Shown: in pieces, positions 17,274 through 26,708 of the stretch
Position numbering within the stretch: the stretch's first letter is position 1
Layout: every line of letters begins with the position of its first letter
Assembly (NCBI GenBank): GCA_938084055.1
Contig: CALKDK010000004.1
Coordinates: forward strand, 62,001-126,000
Source: an uncultured Luminiphilus sp.
GTDB taxonomy: Bacteria; Pseudomonadota; Gammaproteobacteria; Pseudomonadales; Halieaceae
Reading direction: 5' to 3'
Length of the DNA: 64,000 nucleotides
Position numbers and translations under genes: made by a program
The notes under the pieces: generated by a model
Told to the model about the DNA's origin: nothing
What the model saw: the letters and a program-made list of their open reading frames with translations, nothing else
Databases searched by the model: none

Positions 17274-18178
17274 ACCACTGAAGAGTACTTGAACCGTTCA
17301 GTCTTGTCCCAGAGTCCCCAATGGGCGCCAACGTAACCCTCGCCTGCCTCCCCGGCCACTTTCCATGGCTCATCAAAAGAAGAAAAGTAAAACATCTCTA
17401 CACCTTCACCGGCCGCCCACTCCATGGCACTGAGAAAATAAAGGTACGCTCCCTGGGGGGAGGATTCAGCGCCGTAAAAGTGTCCGCCTGCGCTGGGCCA
17501 GCCTGTCTCAGAGATAATCACCCGCTTACCCCTGGCAACCTGCTGTACCCGGCGAAACATGTCCTTCATGTAGAGAATTGCGTAGGGGTGCGCACAGCCC
17601 TCCCAAAAAGGATAGCAGTTGGTCAGCAGGACATCGCAGGCGGCAGTAAGGCGCGGACGATCTTCAAATTCGTAATAGGCATCGACGTATCCCATGGGAA
17701 TATGGCCAGGGAGCCTGGCACGGACTTCACTCATAAATTCAAGCAGCTGGTCCTCGGTGAGGTCTCCCCGATACAGCACTTCATTGCCGACGGCAGCAAC
17801 GTCGACAGCCCCCTGATGGGCCAACGTCACAAGATTGTCGATTTCCTCGCGATTTTTCGTGCTATCCGTTCCGAGCCAGGCACCCACCAACGTCTGCAAA
17901 CCTTTTCCTTTGGCAATCGGGGGGATCAACTCGTTGCCCTGGGTAGTGGAGAATGAACGCACCCAATTAAAGCAGGGCGCGATAATCGTCAGGCGCTGCT
18001 CTATTTGCTCCCGGGACAGCTCATCACCCGGCTGCTGTCCCTCCCTGTAGGCACTGAATGCAATACCGTGCATCTTGTCTGTCAGCAAATCCCGAAGGCG
18101 AGCATCCAGATCCCTGCCATCAGCGGGCTCGCCCGCTGAGCCCAAAAGGTGGTGTCGTTTATCCCCGCGTCGTGACAT
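17270..18178 (-). CDS. GH17-family beta-1,3-glucanase-like enzyme (first of a pair)
   Basis: 302 residues; ATG 18178 preceded by GGGGGAG. The GH17 domain starts near residue 35 (MHGIAFSAYREGQQPG) and has AAVGNEVLYRGD with the acid/base Glu, CYPFWEGCAH, and ISETGWPSAGG with the nucleophile Glu. Only a hydrophilic, charged 34-residue extension precedes the barrel, so no export signal is apparent. The two GH17 proteins share the fold but clearly differ, so they probably act on different chain lengths or positions. Divergent from the phosphorylase gene. Confidence 0.88.
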   Translation of the reverse strand: MSRRGDKRHHLLGSAGEPADGRDLDARLRDLLTDKMHGIAFSAYREGQQPGDELSREQIEQRLTIIAPCFNWVRSFSTTQGNELIPPIAKGKGLQTLVGAWLGTDSTKNREEIDNLVTLAHQGAVDVAAVGNEVLYRGDLTEDQLLEFMSEVRARLPGHIPMGYVDAYYEFEDRPRLTAACDVLLTNCYPFWEGCAHPYAILYMKDMFRRVQQVARGKRVIISETGWPSAGGHFYGAESSPQGAYLYFLSAMEWAAGEGVEMFYFSSFDEPWKVAGEAGEGYVGAHWGLWDKTERFKYSSVV

Positions 18179-18507
18179 TGCTCTCCCCCGTGTCGGCCGG
18201 TGCTGCAGGCAGATTGAAAGTGGGCAATCCTATCGAGGGCAGCAACATTCGACAGCAGGAATGCGACAAGAGGTTCCAAAGTCTAGACGAGTTGGAATTA
18301 TCGCCGTATCGGCAGCGCCCGCACTGGCTTAGGATAGTGAACTGCCCAGTCCGGGTGCCGGTTGAAGCGATGGTTACCCGTCTGCTCGTCACCCAGGCAA
18401 GTAGTGGCACATGATGACAATAAATATCCCATCAAGCGGCCCCTCGGGCTGTCTTGCGCAGTGATGGCTTTCAGTTAACCGCAGCAATAACGGTGTGATT
18501 CGGTGAT
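18179..18507. other. Divergent intergenic region of the glucan block
   Basis: This 329-bp stretch lies between the GH17 pair (minus) and the phosphorylase (plus) and must hold promoters for both. No convincing operator, terminator or small gene was recognised. A weak ACCG/CGGT inverted pair near 18477-18495 is not enough to claim a site. Confidence 0.5.
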
Positions 18508-21500
18508 ATGACTAGCAAAGCAGTATTTCTTGGCAACAACCGGCTCCACCTTACCGCTGGAAAGACCGCGGGTTCCTACGTGACCCGTGACGGTGAAGTG
18601 TTCTACCGAATTGAAAACTATGGGGGCATGGATGACTTCTTCATCAGCGTCGTCAGCGACTCCAACCATTGGCTGTTCATCTCAACACGGGGAGGACTCA
18701 CAGCAGGAAGGATCGACTGTGACAGTGCCCTGTTTCCCTACTACACCGAGGATAAGATTCGCGATCACTCCGATCACACGGGCAGCCGCACCCTTGCGCT
18801 GGTGGAAGATGACGAGCGACGTCTACTGTGGGAGCCGTTCTCCCTGTCCCAATCCCAAAGCTACACGCTGGAGCGCAATCTCTACAAGAATGTCCTCGGC
18901 GACAAACTGGTATTTGAGGAGACCAACCTCGACCTCGGACTTCGATTTACCTACACCTGGGCAACCTCAGATAAATACGGGTTTGTGAAGCAATCCAGGC
19001 TGGAAAACATCGGCGCTGCCAACCGCACTGTCGACATTCTTGATGGCATTCAAAACGTACTGCCCTATGGCGTCCTGTCAGGCACCCAAAATGAATTGAG
19101 CTGCCTCGTTGACGCCTATAAGAAAAATGAGCGTGTGACGGATTCGGTTCTCGCCATCTACTCCATGAGCTCAATTTTGTCAGACCGAGCCGAACCCAGT
19201 GAAGCGCTTTCGGCGACAGCGATATGGTCATATGGCACCGAGGACGCCACCGTCCTGTTGAGCTCACTGCAACTCGAGGCCTTCCGGCATGGAGCGCAGG
19301 TTGTCAGCGAAAATGAGATTCTGGGACGGCGTGGCGCCTACTTCCTTCGCCAGCGTGTTGCTTTAGCGACATCAGAAAAAAAGGAATGGGGGATCGTCGC
19401 AGACGTCAACCAGGGCCCTGCAGCAATTCGCAATACCCTGGCCATGGTTCGGGAAGACACGTCGGTTGAACAGCGCGTAGCCGACGATATCGCCCTTGGC
19501 TCCCACAATCTGCAGCGGTTGATTGCAACCGCCGATGGCCTGCAGGTCACCGGTGATGCCTTAAGTGCCAATCACCACGCGTCAAACGTGCTTTTCAACA
19601 TCATGCGGGGAGGCTTATTCGAAGATAACTATGCGATCGATACGGCCGATCTGGAGGCATTTTGTAGCTCATGGAATAACCCGGTTACCCGCGCCAACGC
19701 CGGGTTTTTTGCATCCTTGCCCAGCACAGTAACTTACCATGACCTGCACGGCAGGCTGGCCCAAAGTGACGATCCACAGTTGGAGCGTCTGTGTCGCGAG
19801 TACCTGCCACTCAGCTTCAGCCGCCGCCACGGCGATCCCTCGCGCCCATGGAACCGCTTCGCGATCAAAGTACGCGACGAGTCAGGGAATCGGCTGCTCA
19901 ACTACGAGGGGAATTGGCGGGATATTTTTCAGAACTGGGAGGCACTGGGTAGCTCACTACCGCTTTTCGGTTCGAGCATGATTACCAAGTTTGTGAATGC
20001 AAGTACCGCCGACGGCTACAACCCGTACCGCATTACGCGCCAGGGCATCGATTGGGAGCGCCCCGAGCCTGACAATCCCTGGGCCAACATTGGCTACTGG
20101 GGCGACCACCAACTGATTTATCTGTCGAAGCTGATCGAGCAGTCGGTGGCACACGAGCCCCAAACGATCATCGCGCTGATGAATCGCAGCATTTTTTCCT
20201 ACGCCAACGTGCCGTATCGAATCAAGCCCTATGCCCGCATCCTCGCCAACCCCCACGACACCATAGAGTTCGACCATGAACTAGATGCACTCATTGAACA
20301 GCGCGTTGAAGAGGTCGGTGCCGATGGGCGTTTGATGACCGGTCCTGATGGCCACGTGTATCAGGTCACGCTTGCAGAAAAGATACTGGTCACCCTGCTC
20401 GCAAAAATTGCAAACTTCATTCCTGATGCCGGCATCTGGATGAACACCCAGCGGCCCGAATGGAACGATGCCAACAACGCCCTTGTCGGCACGGGTGTGT
20501 CAGTCGTTACCCTGTGTTATCTACACCGCTTTCTGCAGCATATTGTCCGGCTTTTTGAGGACACTGAAGGCGAGGACATTGTCGTATCTTCAGAGCTTGC
20601 AACGCTGTTTGATGAAACCTTTGCTGTTATCGACGCAAACCTCTCCCAGCTAACCGAGGGACCGGTACCCGACACCCTGCGCAAGACGGTGATGGATGGT
20701 CTCGGCGTGGCCGCAGAGCGCTACCGGAGCAGTATTTATACCTTGGGCTTTAGCGGCGAGAAAACCACACTCAGCCGGAAGCGACTCCTGGGCTGTCTCG
20801 GGCAGGCACTGACGGTCAGCGCCGCCAGTATTCGTCGCAATCTTCGCGGAGATGGCCTCTATCACGCCTACAACCGCATCGCCGTGGGCGATTCAGGTGT
20901 TGCAATACGCCACCTGTATGAAATGCTCGAGGGTCAGGTTGCAGTTCTCAGCGCCGGAGTGCTGGCGCCAGACGAAGCGCTGCGGCTGCTCCAGGCATTG
21001 AGAACATCGGACTTGTACACGGCGCGACAGCACTCCTACTTACTCTATCCCAACAGAAAACTGCCCCCTTTCATCGAACGAAATGTTATCCCTCGGTCAT
21101 TTCTCGACAGCTCGGACCTGCTGTCAACGCTGCGGGAAGCGGGCGATCAACAGCTGCTCGAGTGGGATGCTTCCGGTAACGCCTACTTTCGCGGATTCTT
21201 CAACAACACCGCCGCCGTGAGCGAAGCCCTCGATACCCTCGCGCAGCAGGGTTACGAACAGGTTGAAGCCGAGCGTTCTGCCATAGAGGATCTGTTTTCA
21301 ACGTTATTTGACTGCGCGAATTTTACCGGTCGGTCCGGCGGCATGTATGCCTACGAGGGCCTGGGGTCCATCTACTGGCATATGGTTGCAAAACTGTTAT
21401 TGGCCGTCATGGAGACTATCCGGCAGGCTGAAGAAAATGACTGCTTGCCCGATGTCCTTACGGGCCTGCGCACCGCTTACTACGATATTCGCGCGGGAAT

Positions 21501-21972
21501 AGGTTTCAACAAACCCCCGGAGGTTTATGGCGCCTTTCCAACAGACCCCTATTCCCACACGCCAGGTTTTGCCGGCGCACGACAGCCCGGTATGACGGGC
21601 CAGGTCAAGGAAGAGGTCCTGACCCGTGTTGCGGAGCTGGGTGTTTCAGTCAGGCAAGCCTGTGTGGCCTTTAAGCCCACTATGCTGAGGACCCTGGAAT
21701 TTCTGGAGCACGGGGATGCACTGAGCTTCTTCGATGTATACGGTGAGAAACAACGCGTGTCGCTTGAGCCGTCACAGCTCGGCTTTACCTACTGCCAGGT
21801 CCCGGTTGTTTACAGCCACAACAGTCAGCGCGGGGCTACCGTCCTATGGCGCGACGGCAGGGAACAGACCTTCCCGGACAACGTGCTTGATGAAAAAGTC
21901 TCCGCCTCACTGTTCATGAAGCTCGGTGAGATTGCACGGATCGATGTCTCTGTGGGACCACTGCCGGCCTGA
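18508..21972 (+). CDS. Large GH94-related glycoside phosphorylase-like protein (candidate beta-1,3-glucan phosphorylase)
   Basis: 1154 residues, no signal peptide. An N-terminal beta-sandwich-like region (about 1-320) carries aromatic-rich strands, and an (alpha/alpha)6-type helical region follows. RPEWNDANNALVG at residues 650-662 (Asp654) resembles the W-N-D general-acid motif of GH94 phosphorylases, and a late RQPGMTGQVKEE resembles their phosphate-handling loop. Length and context (two GH17 genes, a sugar symporter) fit GH149 or GH161 beta-1,3-glucan phosphorylases, which release glucose 1-phosphate. I recognise the superfamily but cannot fix the family without an alignment; the beta-1,3 specificity is inferred from neighbours. 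Confidence 0.7.
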   Translation: MTSKAVFLGNNRLHLTAGKTAGSYVTRDGEVFYRIENYGGMDDFFISVVSDSNHWLFISTRGGLTAGRIDCDSALFPYYTEDKIRDHSDHTGSRTLALVEDDERRLLWEPFSLSQSQSYTLERNLYKNVLGDKLVFEETNLDLGLRFTYTWATSDKYGFVKQSRLENIGAANRTVDILDGIQNVLPYGVLSGTQNELSCLVDAYKKNERVTDSVLAIYSMSSILSDRAEPSEALSATAIWSYGTEDATVLLSSLQLEAFRHGAQVVSENEILGRRGAYFLRQRVALATSEKKEWGIVADVNQGPAAIRNTLAMVREDTSVEQRVADDIALGSHNLQRLIATADGLQVTGDALSANHHASNVLFNIMRGGLFEDNYAIDTADLEAFCSSWNNPVTRANAGFFASLPSTVTYHDLHGRLAQSDDPQLERLCREYLPLSFSRRHGDPSRPWNRFAIKVRDESGNRLLNYEGNWRDIFQNWEALGSSLPLFGSSMITKFVNASTADGYNPYRITRQGIDWERPEPDNPWANIGYWGDHQLIYLSKLIEQSVAHEPQTIIALMNRSIFSYANVPYRIKPYARILANPHDTIEFDHELDALIEQRVEEVGADGRLMTGPDGHVYQVTLAEKILVTLLAKIANFIPDAGIWMNTQRPEWNDANNALVGTGVSVVTLCYLHRFLQHIVRLFEDTEGEDIVVSSELATLFDETFAVIDANLSQLTEGPVPDTLRKTVMDGLGVAAERYRSSIYTLGFSGEKTTLSRKRLLGCLGQALTVSAASIRRNLRGDGLYHAYNRIAVGDSGVAIRHLYEMLEGQVAVLSAGVLAPDEALRLLQALRTSDLYTARQHSYLLYPNRKLPPFIERNVIPRSFLDSSDLLSTLREAGDQQLLEWDASGNAYFRGFFNNTAAVSEALDTLAQQGYEQVEAERSAIEDLFSTLFDCANFTGRSGGMYAYEGLGSIYWHMVAKLLLAVMETIRQAEENDCLPDVLTGLRTAYYDIRAGIGFNKPPEVYGAFPTDPYSHTPGFAGARQPGMTGQVKEEVLTRVAELGVSVRQACVAFKPTMLRTLEFLEHGDALSFFDVYGEKQRVSLEPSQLGFTYCQVPVVYSHNSQRGATVLWRDGREQTFPDNVLDEKVSASLFMKLGEIARIDVSVGPLPA

Positions 21973-22009
21973 CGGCCTGTGGCCATCAGCAGCACCTATC
22001 AGTGGGAAC

Positions 22010-23467
22010 CTATGGATTTGCGGCACGTGCGTTGAGCTGTCGCCGTATTTCCCGCACCTGGCTTTCCCCAAGCTCATAGGAACGCATCGCCCAAATACCG
22101 ATCAACGTTCCCGTGACGGGCACCAAAATAAAGGCAGCACGCAGGCCGTTCAACGCGCTCTCCGTTTGTACCGTTTGATTCTGGTCAAACCCCACGGCAC
22201 TGAGAATAAGGCCACTCAGTAGTCCGGCGAACGCTGCTCCAAACTTCACCATCCACCAGTAAATGGCTCCGAAAAGCCCCTCTCTCCGCTCGTGGGTCTC
22301 GAGTTCATCAAGATCACAGATGTCTGCGGTCATCGACATCATCAGTGTAAACAAGCCACCAATACCAAACACAAACAGCGGGATGGGCACCAGCATCAGG
22401 TAGGGATTACCCGGCGTAAAACTCCACCAGAACATGGCATAACCCAACAGCGACACTGACTGGGTAATTAAAAAGGTGGGCAGTTTCCCGTAGCGCTGCG
22501 CCATCCAGTTGATAATGGGGATCACCATAAAACAGGTGCACAGCGCGGAAATGCAGCCAAAAAGAGCAGGCCAGTTGCCGGCGGCAACGGGATCGCCACC
22601 ATGCATATAGTAAACGATAATGAAAAAAGCGAACCCGGCGACACAGTTGTACGCATTGAATATGCAGAATGTGGCGATACAGATTTTCTGGAAAGGTTTG
22701 TTCCTGAACGTAATGGTAACGCCCCGCAGCAGGTCCCTGAACACGTCGGCCACCGAACCCACCGGCACGACAGGCTGATAAGCGCTGTCTGAAACTTCCA
22801 CCGACCGGCAAAAAACAGCCGGCACCATCGCGAGCAGCATGCAGGCGCCGCCCACATAAATCGAAACGGTACGGGCGCCCTCAGCGGCCGAGGCGAACCA
22901 GTCCGGGTCATAAAGTACAACCCAAAACCAGGGTGCGATGACCCATGCCCACTGACCTATCCACTGCGCTACGGCCATCAGCCGCGTGCGCTCGTGGTAG
23001 TCCTTGCTCATTTCGTAGCCCATGGCCACATAGGGAACGCTGAAGATCGTCATGCCAATGAAAAACACAATCGACCAGGCCAGGAAATACCAGAAGTTAT
23101 ACATCTGGCTGTTGTCCGCCGATAGCTGCCACATCGCCATATAGGACAATCCCGCGGCAATGGCACCGACGAAAATATACGGTCTGCGCTTACCCCACCG
23201 GGATTCCGTGCGATCAGAGATATAGCCCATGAGCGGATCGGTAATGGCATCCACCAGTTTTGGCAGAAAGAATATAAAGCCCCACAGGATCGGGCTCATA
23301 CCCAGCCCCTGAACCAGGATCACCATAAAGATGCCCAGCGCCGCAGGAAACATCTGATTGGCTAACATACCCAGGCCAAAAGCTATTTTCTGGCCCATTG
23401 GGATACTGGCACCAGTCGCCTCGGGCGACCTGGGTTGAGCATCCAAATTAACTGTTTGCGTTGTCAT
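22010..23467 (-). CDS. GPH-family (glycoside-pentoside-hexuronide) sugar:cation symporter
   Basis: 485 residues with about 12 membrane segments. GPH signature regions are visible: LPKLVDAITDPLMGYISDRTESRWGKRRP near segment 2, YEMSKDYHERTRL, and a C-terminal DLDELETHERREGLFGAIYWW. It should import oligosaccharides across the inner membrane. It follows the TIM-barrel glycosidase on the same strand with a 21-bp gap, so the two form an operon, and its stop converges on the phosphorylase gene at 37 bp. The likely cargo is laminari-oligosaccharide (inference). Confidence 0.9.
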   Translation of the reverse strand: MTTQTVNLDAQPRSPEATGASIPMGQKIAFGLGMLANQMFPAALGIFMVILVQGLGMSPILWGFIFFLPKLVDAITDPLMGYISDRTESRWGKRRPYIFVGAIAAGLSYMAMWQLSADNSQMYNFWYFLAWSIVFFIGMTIFSVPYVAMGYEMSKDYHERTRLMAVAQWIGQWAWVIAPWFWVVLYDPDWFASAAEGARTVSIYVGGACMLLAMVPAVFCRSVEVSDSAYQPVVPVGSVADVFRDLLRGVTITFRNKPFQKICIATFCIFNAYNCVAGFAFFIIVYYMHGGDPVAAGNWPALFGCISALCTCFMVIPIINWMAQRYGKLPTFLITQSVSLLGYAMFWWSFTPGNPYLMLVPIPLFVFGIGGLFTLMMSMTADICDLDELETHERREGLFGAIYWWMVKFGAAFAGLLSGLILSAVGFDQNQTVQTESALNGLRAAFILVPVTGTLIGIWAMRSYELGESQVREIRRQLNARAANP

Positions 23468-23488
23468 ATAACCTTGACCTTGCTGTCT

Positions 23489-24811
23489 TCAACCAGCATT
23501 TTTTTTGTTGTGGGGCCTTACCAAAAATGGAATGTTCGCCACAGCGCTCGCATCCCCGCTGTTATCAACCTGGCAGTAGAGGCGGTACTCTCCGGGCCCC
23601 GGCGCCTGAAAGGTAAACCGGGTTTCCGTAGAATGGCTGGCATCGATCAAACACGCTGGTGTGGGCTCAAAGTCCCCCCCATCGCTTTGTAACCGACGCT
23701 CAACTTCCTCCCTGACCTGCCACGAGAGAAGGCAGTCCTGCTCCTGGTGTGCCGAAAAAACCACCTCGGCAGTTGCCTCAGACCCGGCTTCAAGGGTTAC
23801 GCTTTCGAGGGCCGTCTGCGCATTGAGTGTCAGAAGCTCGATCCCCGGGGCCCGATGCTCGGGCCACCTCCCGGTCCAGGCTTGCTGCATGACATCAACC
23901 GCTTCCGTGCGGCGGCCCGCCTCCAGGAACATGCCGTACCATGTGGGCGTACGCTCCTGTTTCTGTCCCCAGAGAAAGATATAGGCCCCAAGACACTGGG
24001 GCTGCTGGGCCAGGATCACATCGGTGTATCGGCGTGCTATGTCATTTGCCTTGGCCCGGCTTGACGGTTCAACAGGACGACCCCAGTCGGTCTCGGGGCT
24101 CTCCCAATGTCCGGTAGGACCCCACTCGGTAATCTGATAAGGACCGGTGAAATTCAACCTCTTCAGCAGCGCCGGCAGGTGGTCAATCTCGCCATAGGTC
24201 TGAAACGAGAGCAGATCCAATGACGGCGCACGCTCTGCAATCTCTGTCAGCGTCGCCCCGTCGACACCGGCCAGCATAGTGGTGACCAGATGATCGCCAT
24301 CAGTCGCCTTGATAGCCCTGCATAACGCCTCGACTGCACTCCAGACCTTGGGGTTGGTCGCCCGCAGGTTGAGTTCATTGCCCAACCCCCACATCAGCAA
24401 TGCGGGATGGTCTTTCAAACGTTCAACGTCCGCCATAACCGCCGCCTGCTGCCGGCCCACGGCTTTTTCATCCGAGTAGTCAAAGCCGTGGCGCTCCCGC
24501 GCGAGTTCGAGACCCATGCAGACTTTCAAACCCAGGGCCTGCGCTTCATCGAGAAGACGCTCCGCTGTCTGCTCGCCATTATCGACGCGCCAGGTCCGGA
24601 AGGTGTTGCCGCCACACTCAGCCAGTAACGACATGCGGCCGAACTCCAACCCAGCGCCTTTGACGAAATAGGGTTTGCGGTCTACCAAGAGCTGGTAGCC
24701 AGACCGATCCGAATTGATTAACTCAACCGTTGCCACTGCTGGTTTAGTGCCTGTTATTGTTAGCTGAATAGCCGACGACGATAGCAATAAAAGCTCGGGA
24801 AACCCTGTCAA
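23489..24811 (-). CDS. Clan-A TIM-barrel glycoside hydrolase (GH2/GH5/GH158-like)
   Basis: Up to 440 residues; the frame opens at TTG 24811, and GTG 24733 (VATVELINSD) is an alternative that starts nearer the homologous part. YQLLVDRKPYFVKGAG, GNTFRTWRVDNGE, MWGLGNELNLRATNP (acid/base Glu) and YQITEWGPTGHWE (nucleophile Glu) give the two catalytic glutamates of clan GH-A. A beta-sandwich-like tail follows from about residue 310. No lipobox or clear signal peptide. Location beside a GPH symporter and GH17 genes suggests beta-1,3-glucan as substrate. The family cannot be fixed by eye. Confidence 0.75.
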   Translation of the reverse strand: MTGFPELLLLSSSAIQLTITGTKPAVATVELINSDRSGYQLLVDRKPYFVKGAGLEFGRMSLLAECGGNTFRTWRVDNGEQTAERLLDEAQALGLKVCMGLELARERHGFDYSDEKAVGRQQAAVMADVERLKDHPALLMWGLGNELNLRATNPKVWSAVEALCRAIKATDGDHLVTTMLAGVDGATLTEIAERAPSLDLLSFQTYGEIDHLPALLKRLNFTGPYQITEWGPTGHWESPETDWGRPVEPSSRAKANDIARRYTDVILAQQPQCLGAYIFLWGQKQERTPTWYGMFLEAGRRTEAVDVMQQAWTGRWPEHRAPGIELLTLNAQTALESVTLEAGSEATAEVVFSAHQEQDCLLSWQVREEVERRLQSDGGDFEPTPACLIDASHSTETRFTFQAPGPGEYRLYCQVDNSGDASAVANIPFLVRPHNKKNAG

Positions 24812-24989
24812 ACCCGCTCAGACGGTTCTAACGTAGGACCAACAGGCTAATGACCGCGGATACAACCTCGACAGTGGCGCCTGCGCTGCACCCTGGCGAC
24901 AGGCTGATTCACAAACGCAGCGCATGGGCCGGACCGGCAGATCGATCGCCCCTCCGCAACAAGGTGGGTATCGAAAATACCCCGCCAGC

Positions 24990-25628
24990 TCAGGAATGAA
25001 TCTGGATACGGATACTCTTACAGCTGTGGTCGTTCATGGCGGTCACGTCATCAGGGCAGGCTGAAATCGCAACCAACAGGTCCATATTGGCAAAAAACTC
25101 CACGTAGTCGCCTGCAATGCTACGGGGCGGGTTGATCAGCAGGCTACCATCGCCCTCGGTGTCGATCCGGGCATTGGAAAATATGTTCATGATGCTGGGG
25201 CTGTAGACGTCTTCCAGTTCGAGACCAAATTCACCCAGTGCTTCGGCAAAATTATCAGTGCAGCTGCGATGGCCCGGCGCCCCCAGTAGCGCCATTGACA
25301 GCCCTGAACAGTGGGTGCCCAGGAAATGGTCGCCCAACTCATTGTGCGTGATCGTCAACATCAGGTTTTCATAGGGGACCTTGGAATAGAGCTCACCCAG
25401 GCGGTAATGACTGCCGGTTTTGCCAAGGTCGGGCGGCTGGAAATAGTTTAGCCCACCCGAAAACTCCGCCATGAACTGCTCTTTGAAATTGTGCGCGTTG
25501 AAGAACATGGCACCCGCAACCTGCTTACCCTGCTCATCAATCACCCGCAGCTTCTGTCCACGGGTGAGTTTGAATGCCTTGCCCGTACAGGCTGGGATCA
25601 AGAAGTCATCAATGCAGTCGGTACTCAT
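24990..25628 (-). CDS. DUF1989 protein (urea carboxylase-associated family), copy 2
   Basis: 212 residues. DUF1989 features: IPACTGKAFKLTRGQKLRVIDEQGKQVA, then RSCTDNFAEAL and SPSIMNIFSNARID, ending with CPDDVTAMNDHSCKSIRI. Such proteins occur as pairs beside urea carboxylase or allophanate hydrolase genes and have a proposed carboxy-guanidine deiminase-like role in guanidine use. Here the pair stands without a carboxylase in the window. It is 7 bases downstream of the other copy, so they form an operon and probably a complex. Confidence 0.88.
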   Translation of the reverse strand: MSTDCIDDFLIPACTGKAFKLTRGQKLRVIDEQGKQVAGAMFFNAHNFKEQFMAEFSGGLNYFQPPDLGKTGSHYRLGELYSKVPYENLMLTITHNELGDHFLGTHCSGLSMALLGAPGHRSCTDNFAEALGEFGLELEDVYSPSIMNIFSNARIDTEGDGSLLINPPRSIAGDYVEFFANMDLLVAISACPDDVTAMNDHSCKSIRIQIHS

Positions 25629-25635
25629 TTACACG

Positions 25636-26316
25636 TCAGCCCCGCTCCAACACCTGAAACCTGAGTGATTTGGCTTTGAAGTCATTGCAGGGACTGGTTT
25701 CATCCGGACAGACCGAGATGACTGCCATCAGGTTCATCTCCGCCAGGAAGTCTATGTGATCGCCCGTCTCGACAAGCGGTGGTTCTGAACACATGCCCCC
25801 GTCGTCGCCAATCCAGGAGTTCATCCAGACATTAAAAATAGTCTCATCATAGGTATCTTCCTGCCGCAGGCCGATCTCGCGAAAGGCGTCGGAAAAATTG
25901 TCACTACAGGTGCGCGCTCCCGGAAAACCAAGGTGCTCCAGCAGACGTTTCGAGCAGTGGCACATCATGAAGTGACCGGCACGGACGCCCCCCCTGTCAC
26001 CCCGACCAACCAGATCGTCCACCACCGTCGCCATGGGATTTTCGAAAGGCGGCTTGGAATACAGCTTTGTAAGCCGATAGTAGCCGCCAATACCCTGCAG
26101 GCTGTTAAGCACTGCTGAGTGCTCTGCAGCAAAATGCTCCTTGTAGTTATCTGCGTTGAGGAAGGTCAGGTCAACCACCTGCTTGCCCTCGTGGGCAATG
26201 ACCCTGAAGACCTGCCCCCGTTCGACGCGGATGGTTTTACCACTGCACCGGGGTACGACGATGTCCTGAAGAATCGTCTCCTCGCCCAGACAATGTTCAC
26301 TCTGTTGTATGGCCAT
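25636..26316 (-). CDS. DUF1989 protein (urea carboxylase-associated family), copy 1
   Basis: 226 residues, ATG 26316 after GGAAGT. Same layout as copy 2: VPRCSGKTIRVERGQVFRVI, HFMMCHCSKRLLEHLG, RTCSDNFSDAF, FNVWMNSWIGDDGG and CPDETSPCNDFKAKSL. The conserved Cys, His and Asp residues in CHCSK and CSDN are candidate metal or catalytic positions. The two copies are diverged paralogues and not a recent duplication. Context (LLM flavoprotein, M24 protein, amidase) suggests breakdown of an amide- or guanidine-like compound. Confidence 0.88.
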   Translation of the reverse strand: MAIQQSEHCLGEETILQDIVVPRCSGKTIRVERGQVFRVIAHEGKQVVDLTFLNADNYKEHFAAEHSAVLNSLQGIGGYYRLTKLYSKPPFENPMATVVDDLVGRGDRGGVRAGHFMMCHCSKRLLEHLGFPGARTCSDNFSDAFREIGLRQEDTYDETIFNVWMNSWIGDDGGMCSEPPLVETGDHIDFLAEMNLMAVISVCPDETSPCNDFKAKSLRFQVLERG

Positions 26317-26343
26317 GCGTTACTTCGACTTCCTGCCCTGCTG

Positions 26344-26679
26344 TCAGGGCCAGTTAAAAATAATTCGCGGTGGTGGTCCGGGTGGCGGCTCGGTAAGGTC
26401 CATGCCCAAGGCCTCCTTCAGGAATGCCCGCTGAAGTGTGGGCAGGGGCGCGTCGGAAGCGCCAAAAGCCTGCAGCATGGCCGGCGGGTCATCGCACTGG
26501 AATACCAGGATCAGCAGCGTACCCCCCGGCGTCTCCTGCACGTGCCAGCTTTCGTGCTCAATACCGAAGCCCCGGAGGGTACTGTCAAAATCGTCCCGTC
26601 CACGGGCTTCCAGAATATGCGCCTCGAGTGCAGGCACCTTGCCGTCAGGGACGGGGACTGCCATCGCCATTACTGCCAT
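26344..26679 (-). CDS. Small alpha/beta protein, DUF6176-like (uncharacterised)
   Basis: 111 residues from ATG 26679, with AGG five bases upstream. The pattern KVPALEAHILEARGRDDFDSTLRG, then ESWHVQETPGGTLLILVFQCDDPPAML resembles ferredoxin-like-fold DUF6176 proteins, in which a single domain binds a small ligand. No catalytic motif can be named. It sits between the LLM gene and the DUF1989 pair, all on the minus strand with short gaps, so it belongs to the same operon. Confidence 0.6.
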   Translation of the reverse strand: MAVMAMAVPVPDGKVPALEAHILEARGRDDFDSTLRGFGIEHESWHVQETPGGTLLILVFQCDDPPAMLQAFGASDAPLPTLQRAFLKEALGMDLTEPPPGPPPRIIFNWP

Positions 26680-26708
26680 AGAAACCTGACCTTATCTCAG
26701 TAGCGTTA

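Noticed and set aside
16410..17336. A 308-residue plus-strand frame opposite the GH17 gene
   Set aside because: It lies fully antisense to a gene with clear catalytic motifs and has no recognisable domain; it is a codon-bias shadow.
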